Below, piece after piece: positions 58,074-64,000 of a DNA stretch of 64,000 nucleotides; position 1 is the stretch's first letter, and every line of letters starts with the position of its first letter. Source of the stretch: Desulfosporosinus acidiphilus SJ4 (lineage in GTDB: Bacteria > Bacillota > Desulfitobacteriia > Desulfitobacteriales > Desulfitobacteriaceae); assembly GCF_000255115.2 (NCBI RefSeq), contig NC_018068.1, forward strand, positions 2,079,977-2,143,976. The letters are read 5' to 3'. The position numbers were made by a program, and so were the translations under genes. The notes beneath the pieces were generated by a model, which saw only the letters and a list, made by a program, of their open reading frames with translations, was not told the DNA's origin and searched no databases.

Positions 58074-59405
58074 ATGCGTGTACTATTTAAAAACGCGACC
58101 ATTGTGACCATGAATGCTCAGCGTGATGTGATCAAGGGCGATCTGTTAGTCGATGGCTCAAGGATTGCAGCGGTGGGGGAGGTTAAGGAGTCTTCTGCCG
58201 ATCAAGTGTTTGATCTGAACGGTGACTTGCTCATTCCCGGCTTGATTCAAACTCATATCCATCTTTGTCAGACCTTGTTTCGGGGTCAGGCTGATGATTT
58301 GGAACTTTTGGACTGGCTGAAATTAAGAATATGGCCTTTAGAAGGCGGACACGATCCTGAATCCATCTATGATTCCGCATTGCTTGGTATTGGAGAACTC
58401 TTTTTAGGTGGAACGACAACAATCGTAGATATGGAAACAGTGCATCATACAGAACATGCTTTCAAAGCTATATTGTCCAGCGGAATGAGAGCACTGGCCG
58501 GGAAAGTCATGATGGATGATCCCAGCGGAGATGTGCCTCTTTCCTTGCAGGAAACCACAGAGGCTTCTTTACAAGAAAGTGTGGACTTATTTGAGAAATT
58601 TAACGGGCAAGGAAACGGACGATTAGAAGTAGCTTTTACACCTCGCTTTGTCATTTCTTGTACCGATACCTTATTAAAGGAAGTATCGCGTCTGGCAAGA
58701 GAAAAGAAGGCTTTTGTGCATACCCATGCTTCTGAAAACCGAGGCGAAATTCAAGTTGTGGAAAGTACCCGGGGAATGCGCAATGTCGTCTATTTAGATA
58801 AGGTCGGCTTAACAGGCCCGAAGTTAATTCTCGCTCACTGCATCTGGCTGGATGAGACCGAAAAGGATATTCTGGTTCGGACTAAAACGCGGATTTCCCA
58901 TTGTCCATCATCGAATCTGAAGCTGGCTTCGGGGATAGCCGCCATTACCGAGCTCTTGGGGCGAGGTGCCGAAGTCTCCCTCAGTTCTGATGGAGCACCC
59001 TGCAGTAATAATCTGGATGGTTTCCGGGAAATGCGTCACGCGGCTCTCATCCAAAAACCTTTACATGGCCCAACTGCCATGCCGGCCCAAAAAGTATTTG
59101 AACTTGCAACCATCGCCGGAGCACGTGCTTTGGGACGCGAAGCAGATCTTGGGAGCCTGGAAGCCGGTAAAAAGGCAGATTTAGCCGTTGTAAGCCTTCA
59201 GGGATTACACACCTGGCCCAACCAACATGTGGACGTATACTCTCAGTTGGTTTATCAGGCTTATCCCTCTGATGTCCGCCTTACTATGGTTGATGGGCAA
59301 ATTGTCATGAGAGATCGCAAGTTGCTGACCATCGACGTTCCCGAACTTAAAAAACGTTCGACTCAAAGCTTGAATCGTGTTATGAAACGGGTAGGAATGA
59401 TTTAA
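58074..59405 (+). CDS. Amidohydrolase, purine deaminase-like (MtaD/TrzN/guanine-deaminase group)
   Basis: A 443-residue enzyme from ATG 58074 (AAAGGTGG upstream; the frame extends eight codons further). Metal motifs: PGLIQTHIHLCQTLFRGQADD (about 60-80), VHTHASEN (about 220), LAHCIWLDE (about 258), SLSSDGAPCSNNLDGF (about 304). This subgroup includes 8-oxoguanine, 5'-deoxyadenosine and guanine deaminases. Placement between a guanine/adenine permease and adenine deaminase suggests guanine or 8-oxopurine deamination, but the substrate cannot be fixed. It is a distant paralogue of SsnA at 33692. Confidence 0.8.
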   Translation: MRVLFKNATIVTMNAQRDVIKGDLLVDGSRIAAVGEVKESSADQVFDLNGDLLIPGLIQTHIHLCQTLFRGQADDLELLDWLKLRIWPLEGGHDPESIYDSALLGIGELFLGGTTTIVDMETVHHTEHAFKAILSSGMRALAGKVMMDDPSGDVPLSLQETTEASLQESVDLFEKFNGQGNGRLEVAFTPRFVISCTDTLLKEVSRLAREKKAFVHTHASENRGEIQVVESTRGMRNVVYLDKVGLTGPKLILAHCIWLDETEKDILVRTKTRISHCPSSNLKLASGIAAITELLGRGAEVSLSSDGAPCSNNLDGFREMRHAALIQKPLHGPTAMPAQKVFELATIAGARALGREADLGSLEAGKKADLAVVSLQGLHTWPNQHVDVYSQLVYQAYPSDVRLTMVDGQIVMRDRKLLTIDVPELKKRSTQSLNRVMKRVGMI

Positions 59406-59473
59406 AAGGTTTCTCAAACGGAGAATAGAACAGCTTCCTAGGTGCTTGATTTTGCAGAAAGGAGGGGTGGCTG

Positions 59474-61198
59474 ATGTCTAACTTTAGGCAAAGAATGGAT
59501 GAATCGAGAGGACTTGCACGTCTTGATCTTGTCCTGAAAAGAGCCAAGTTGGTCAATGTTTTCTCCGGAGAAATCCATGAGACAGATATTGGCATCCATC
59601 AGGGGCAGTTTGTGGGCATAGGAACTTTTGAGAATGCGGAAAAAGTTTTGGATTTAGACGGAAATTATATCGTTCCCGGACTCATTGACGGTCATGTTCA
59701 TATTGAAAGCTCACATCTTTGCCCGGAAGAATTTTGCTCTCTTCTTCTTTCTCACGGTGTTACGACAGCCGTTGTTGATCCCCATGAAATTGCCAATGTA
59801 TTAGGTGTTCAAGGAATTCGCTATATCTTGGATAGTATTCAGGATTTGCCTTTTAATGGTTTTGTTGCTCTGCCTTCTTGTGTTCCGGCAACGGAATTGG
59901 AAACTTCCGGGGCCCGTCTCAGGGCGGCTGATCTCAAGGGATTTCTAGATCATCCAAACGTCATCGGACTTGGGGAAGTCATGGATTATCCGGGAGTTTT
60001 GGCGGCTAAGGCAGAGATGGTGGAAAAGCTAGAACTCCCGGTGAGGTTTAAAGATGGTCATGCTCCCGGAATATCTCCTCAGGATCTTAATGCCTATTAC
60101 CGGGCGGGAATTCATACGGAACATGAGTGTTCTACGGTTGAAGAGGTCAGAGAAAGGCTCCGCAGGGGTTTTTATGTCATGTTAAGAGAAGGGAGCGCTG
60201 CTAATAATCTGCGGGATCTGTTACCAGCGGTTACCCCCGAAAACTCAAGTCAATGTCTGCTTGTCACCGATGACCGGCATCCGAGAGACTTAATTCAGGA
60301 AGGTTCCATCGACCATCTGGTTCGCTTGGCAATCCAAGAGGGTGTGAACCCAATTAGGGTTATCCAGATGGCTACCATTAATACTGCGCGCGCCATCGGG
60401 CTCTTAGGACTTGGAGCAGTGGCACCAGGATATCAAGCAGATTTTGTGATCCTCAAAGATCTTAACCGTTTTGAGATCGAGGAAGTATACTGGCGGGGGA
60501 AACGTCTAAGCTGCCGAGGTGAACGCCCTCATTTTCCCAAGTCAAGCATTATGGGAATGACGGAAAGTGTACATCTAGAGAATAGGTCCCCCAACAGACT
60601 GAAGTTGAATATAACGAGTGCTGGAGCTCTCTCTGCAAGAATGCGTGTCATTGGTGTCCAGGGACATTCGCTGGTCACCTCAGAAATTATTCGAGAATTG
60701 CCCGTCGTTAATCATTGTGTAGTGGCTGATCCTGCTCAAAAAATAGCCAAAATCGCGGTTCTTGAGCGTCACCATAAGACTGGAAATGTCGGCGTAGGTT
60801 TTGTGGAAGGATTAGGTTTGACAAAAGGAGCCATCGCTTCTACGGTGGCCCACGATTCCCACAATCTTGTGGTCGTGGGAATGAGTGATGAGGAGATGAA
60901 TCTGGCCATTGATACTTGTGCCGAAATGGGAGGCGGGCTTTGCCTGGTACGTGGAGATCAAGTGCTTGGTAAGCTGCCATTACCCATTGCCGGACTGATG
61001 TCCAATCTGGATGCCGAGTTAATTGCTCAGACTCTCAGTGAAATTCATGCTCAAGCCCGAAATTTAGGAATTTATGAAACCATTGATCCTTTTATGACCC
61101 TAGCCTTTCTATCTCTCCCTGTAATACCAGAAATTAAACTCACTGATTTAGGGTTAGTTGACGTGTCAAAGTTTCAATTGACAAACGTTATTCTGTAA
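59474..61198 (+). CDS. ade: Adenine deaminase
   Basis: A 574-residue protein with AAAGGAGGGG upstream. It has the AdeC/Ade layout: PGLIDGHVHIESSHLCPEEF (about 72-91), DPHEIANVLG, HTEHECSTVEEVRERLRRGFYVMLREGSA, TDDRHPRDL, and a C-terminal domain with VAHDSHNLVVVGMSDEEM. The enzyme converts adenine to hypoxanthine and ammonia, feeding the molybdenum hydroxylases. Length is normal. It ends at the strong terminator at 61232 and probably shares a transcript with the previous amidohydrolase. Confidence 0.93.
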   Translation: MSNFRQRMDESRGLARLDLVLKRAKLVNVFSGEIHETDIGIHQGQFVGIGTFENAEKVLDLDGNYIVPGLIDGHVHIESSHLCPEEFCSLLLSHGVTTAVVDPHEIANVLGVQGIRYILDSIQDLPFNGFVALPSCVPATELETSGARLRAADLKGFLDHPNVIGLGEVMDYPGVLAAKAEMVEKLELPVRFKDGHAPGISPQDLNAYYRAGIHTEHECSTVEEVRERLRRGFYVMLREGSAANNLRDLLPAVTPENSSQCLLVTDDRHPRDLIQEGSIDHLVRLAIQEGVNPIRVIQMATINTARAIGLLGLGAVAPGYQADFVILKDLNRFEIEEVYWRGKRLSCRGERPHFPKSSIMGMTESVHLENRSPNRLKLNITSAGALSARMRVIGVQGHSLVTSEIIRELPVVNHCVVADPAQKIAKIAVLERHHKTGNVGVGFVEGLGLTKGAIASTVAHDSHNLVVVGMSDEEMNLAIDTCAEMGGGLCLVRGDQVLGKLPLPIAGLMSNLDAELIAQTLSEIHAQARNLGIYETIDPFMTLAFLSLPVIPEIKLTDLGLVDVSKFQLTNVIL

Positions 61199-61231
61199 AA
61201 TAGGTTAATTTATACATTTAAGTTTCTAGAA

Positions 61232-61297
61232 AAGCTTGCTTTGGGATGAACTTGGTAAGAAGAAATGAGTTCATCGCGTAAGAGCGAGCTTATTTTT
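61232..61297 (+). terminator. Rho-independent terminator of ade
   Basis: Long stem AAGCTTGCT..GATGAACT paired with AGTTCATC..AGCGAGCTT, followed by TTATTTTTG. It marks the right end of the purine island. A TATAAT (61314-61319) directly after may be the -10 box of the next gene. Confidence 0.8.
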
Positions 61298-61400
61298 GTT
61301 GGGCGAATACGGTTATAATGGCTCATATGTAGTAGGATAGAAGGAATCCGTACATAATATGTCGAATAAACAAGTTTCACGAAAGAATGGAGGGCAGATT

Positions 61401-62768
61401 TTGAAACAAGAATCACAGAATAAAAGAGAAGGATTTTCAAGCAGTATCGGAGTCATAGCAGCAGTACTGGGTTCAGCTGTTGGACTCGGTAATATATGGA
61501 AGTTCCCTTATGTAACCGGTGCTAATGGTGGGGCAGCTTTTATTCTGGTTTATTTAGTATGCCTGGCATTAGTCGGTTTGCCTGTAATGTTGTCAGAACA
61601 TCTCATAGGACGGGCAACAAAATCTAACGCAGTAGGTGCTTTTAAGAAACTACAGCCAAGACGGCCTTGGTTTTTAGTTGGTGGAGCAGGGGTAATAAGC
61701 GCCTTTTTAATTATGGCTTTCTATACCACTGTGGTCGGTTGGGTTTATGCCTATATTTTCAAATCGGCGAGTGGTGCGCTTCTAACGAATAAACCGCAGC
61801 AAACAACACAAGTCTTTAACTCTTTGATCTCAGGAGTCGCTGAACCTTTATTTTGGCAAGTGCTGGTTTTAATTGTAATCGGCATTATCATCATGGCAGG
61901 TGTTACGAAAGGAATTGAGAGAGTCACCAAATTCCTGATGCCCATGCTTTTTATTTTGCTGGTTATTATTGATATCAGGTCCTTAAGCCTGCCCGGTGCT
62001 TCTTCAGGCTTAGCGTTCTTATTTAAACCGGACTTTTCTAAGATCACTGTAAGTGCTATACTGGCTGCGTTAGGTTTGGCATTTTTTAAGCTAAGTGTCG
62101 GCATGGGAGCTATGATTACTTATGGCAGTTATGTAGACAAACAGGAAAACCTGCCAAAGATGGCAGTAAAAGTAGCACTCTCTGACACGTTAGTTTCTCT
62201 GATGGCGGGCATTGCTATTTTTCCGGCAGTATTTGCTTTTGGATTTGAACCTAAAGCCGGTCCACCCTTACTATTTATCATTATTCCGACGGTGTTCAAT
62301 TCCATGCCCTTAGGCAGAATTTTTATGGTTTTATTCTTCTTGCTGACCGCTTTTGCTGCAACCGGTGCTATGTTGTCTCTCTTGGAAGTTCCGATTGCCT
62401 ACTTCACTGAGGAGTATCAATGGTCGAGGCGGAAAGCCACGCTCATAACGATTGTTGGCATAGGTTTGCTGGGTTCAACGGCTACGTTGTCTAATAGTGT
62501 GTTGTCCAATGTTTTGATATTTGGTAAAACTTTTTTCGATTTCTTCGACTTTGCAACATCGAATGTCCTCTTACCTTTGGGTGGAATCTTCATTGCCTTG
62601 TTTGCGGGTTGGCAATGGGGATATGCTAATGTGAAGCGTGAGATGACTAATGAGGGTCAATTACGCAATGAAGGCTTGTTTAAAGTCTATATAGTTTTAG
62701 TTAGATATTTAGTTCCAATTGCCATTGCTATTATTCTGTTAACTGGATTGAATATTATTCATATCTAA
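61401..62768 (+). CDS. NSS-family sodium-dependent symporter
   Basis: About 455 residues from TTG 61401 (GGAGGG upstream); the frame could also begin at ATG 61359. GVIAAVLGSAVGLGNIWKFPYVTGANGGAAF is the TM1 motif of neurotransmitter:sodium symporters (LeuT/TnaT type). There are 11-12 membrane segments, with ATGAMLSLLEVPIAYFTEE near TM8. It probably imports an amino acid with Na+; the substrate is unknown. Separated from the purine genes by the terminator at 61232, so it need not belong to the pathway. Confidence 0.87.
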   Translation: MKQESQNKREGFSSSIGVIAAVLGSAVGLGNIWKFPYVTGANGGAAFILVYLVCLALVGLPVMLSEHLIGRATKSNAVGAFKKLQPRRPWFLVGGAGVISAFLIMAFYTTVVGWVYAYIFKSASGALLTNKPQQTTQVFNSLISGVAEPLFWQVLVLIVIGIIIMAGVTKGIERVTKFLMPMLFILLVIIDIRSLSLPGASSGLAFLFKPDFSKITVSAILAALGLAFFKLSVGMGAMITYGSYVDKQENLPKMAVKVALSDTLVSLMAGIAIFPAVFAFGFEPKAGPPLLFIIIPTVFNSMPLGRIFMVLFFLLTAFAATGAMLSLLEVPIAYFTEEYQWSRRKATLITIVGIGLLGSTATLSNSVLSNVLIFGKTFFDFFDFATSNVLLPLGGIFIALFAGWQWGYANVKREMTNEGQLRNEGLFKVYIVLVRYLVPIAIAIILLTGLNIIHI

Positions 62769-62939
62769 AATATCGGCGATAGTGAAACAGCGGGTAGGAC
62801 TTAAGGGAAAATGAATTGTGACCAAAGGGAAAATTATATTATGTCAACTCGTATAAAGAGGTAAATTCATATATTTTGACGAAGTGTTATGTTTAGGAGA
62901 GATAGTAACTAAAACCAATCGAATAGGGTGAAAATATTA

Positions 62940-64000
62940 ATGCGCTTGGTGAACACGCGTTTTGTCAAGGAAGGATCTGTTCTGGCTCGTCCTGTGATCA
63001 ACCCTTCCGGCAGTATTTTATTGCAATCTGGGGTTTGTCTGACGGCGTTATTTATTAAACGATTAAAAGCAATGGGTTACGATGTTTTATTTATTGAAGA
63101 TAATCGGTTGGATGATGTTGAATTAAATATTACAATTTCTGCGCGAACACGCGAAGTGGCCTATAAGACAATACAAGAAATCTGTAAATATATTGAAAAG
63201 GATTCCGAAGATTCATTGCCTTCGGCAAGAGTTCGCGTGACTATCCAAGAAATGATTAATGACCTTTTGTCAAGTAAAGATATTTTATGTAATCTAACCA
63301 ATATTCATGGATATGACGAATACACATTTCATCATTCCATTAATACGACGATCATAGCCTTAACTCTGGCAATTGCCTCCGGATTTAATGAACAACGCTT
63401 AATTGAATTCGGGATGGGTGTTCTTATGCATGATATCGGCAAAATAAAGATACCGGAGGGCATTCTCAATAAGAAAACGCCTCTTACTCACGAAGAATTT
63501 GCCGAAATTAAGAAGCATACGACACTTGGCTTTGATATTCTGCGCAAAAACGATGATTTTAGTTTGCTTTCAGCTCATATAGCATACCAACATCAGGAAA
63601 TGTGGGACGGTTCGGGATATCCTCGAAACCTGAAGGGTTTAGAGATCCACGAATACGGCAGACTGGCTGCAGTTGCTGATGTCTATGAGGCATTAACGAG
63701 CCGCCGGGTTTATCGTAAGGCTTTAGAACCTAATGAGGCCTATGAAATCATCATTGCTCAATCAAATACCCATTTTGACCCTAAAATTTTGGATGTATTT
63801 AGAAAGCACATTGCTGTTTATCCATCTGGTTCGGGTATTTTGTTAAGTAATGGACAAAGAGGAAATGTAGTAAAACAGAACCCGTCATTTCCCAACCGTC
63901 CTTATGTGCGAGTATTTTACCAAGGGGACGTAGAGCTTACTGAGCCCATAGATTATAACTTGGCAAATTTCCCTTCCATAATGATTGTGGCGGTGGATAA
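62940..64000 (+). CDS. HD-GYP domain protein (partial, runs off window)
   Basis: ATG 62940 (AGGGTG upstream) opens a frame that continues to the end of the window, 353 codons so far. The N-terminal part (VKEGSVLARPVINPSG..LLQSGVCLTALFIKRLKAMGYDVLFIED) is the usual leader of such proteins. The HD-GYP domain has HHSINTTIIALTLAI, MHDIGKIKIPEGILNKKTPLT (HD about 163), QHQEMWDGSGYP (GYP about 224; the usual HHE is HQE) and DVYEALTSRRVYRKAL. HD-GYP proteins hydrolyse cyclic di-GMP. Confidence 0.87.
   Translation, partial: MRLVNTRFVKEGSVLARPVINPSGSILLQSGVCLTALFIKRLKAMGYDVLFIEDNRLDDVELNITISARTREVAYKTIQEICKYIEKDSEDSLPSARVRVTIQEMINDLLSSKDILCNLTNIHGYDEYTFHHSINTTIIALTLAIASGFNEQRLIEFGMGVLMHDIGKIKIPEGILNKKTPLTHEEFAEIKKHTTLGFDILRKNDDFSLLSAHIAYQHQEMWDGSGYPRNLKGLEIHEYGRLAAVADVYEALTSRRVYRKALEPNEAYEIIIAQSNTHFDPKILDVFRKHIAVYPSGSGILLSNGQRGNVVKQNPSFPNRPYVRVFYQGDVELTEPIDYNLANFPSIMIVAVD

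Overview
The window looks like the chromosome of an anaerobic, spore-forming-type Firmicute (Clostridia). Protein style and gene content suggest a Desulfosporosinus/Desulfitobacterium relative; this is an inference, since no rRNA is present. It has two very different halves.

Bases 1-18.8 kb are an AT-rich integrated element. From the left it holds the end of a small zinc-finger protein, about 1.6 kb of non-coding DNA with dispersed repeats, and small phage proteins. Then come a BhlA/UviB-type holin, a scaffold, an SU10-like major capsid protein, an XRE-type HTH protein, a possible DHH-fold protein and an SF2 helicase. A strongly folded intergenic region with its own terminator precedes small and large terminase and portal. 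A 5-kb insertion with cargo genes and an IS110-family element separates the portal from connector-like genes. The element ends with a tyrosine recombinase beside a tRNA-Leu(CAG). Head and packaging genes are present but no tail gene is seen, so it is either a decayed prophage or a capsid-forming satellite-like element. Its left end is outside the window.

Bases 19.3-21.2 kb carry a DMT-type transporter, an orphan UbiX and a DUF1294 protein.

Bases 21.4-62.8 kb are a very large purine catabolic island. It contains counterparts of almost every gene in the E. coli xdhABC-ygeVWXY-hyuA-yqeABC-ygfJK-ssnA-ygfM-xdhD-permease region, which corresponds to the anaerobic uric-acid/purine cluster described in gut bacteria. 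Present are two YgeV-type sigma-54 activators, three molybdenum hydroxylases (XdhABC-like, fused XdhD-like, and a four-subunit enzyme with a split Mo subunit like nicotinate dehydrogenase), YgfK, two SsnA/guanine-deaminase-type amidohydrolases, a PreA-like flavoprotein, three fold-type-II PLP enzymes including YgeX, YgeY, YgeW, carbamate kinase, HyuA, YqeC, YgfJ/MocA, YqeB, two NCS2 permeases and adenine deaminase. A likely flow is uptake and deamination of purines, molybdenum-hydroxylase/YgfK redox steps, ring opening by HyuA, then YgeY/YgeW/ArcC and YgeX to give ATP, ammonia, CO2 and pyruvate.

Control can be read directly from the DNA. There are four sigma-54 (-24/-12) promoters. Two related but distinct inverted-repeat operator families sit next to them: TTATC-N5-GATAA at the xdh and permease operons, GTCTC-N5-GAGAC at regulator 2 and ygeY. 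A variant purine riboswitch precedes the four-subunit hydroxylase, and its terminator stem is built from the aptamer's own P3 strand, which predicts an ON switch. The window ends with an NSS-family sodium symporter and a truncated HD-GYP protein.
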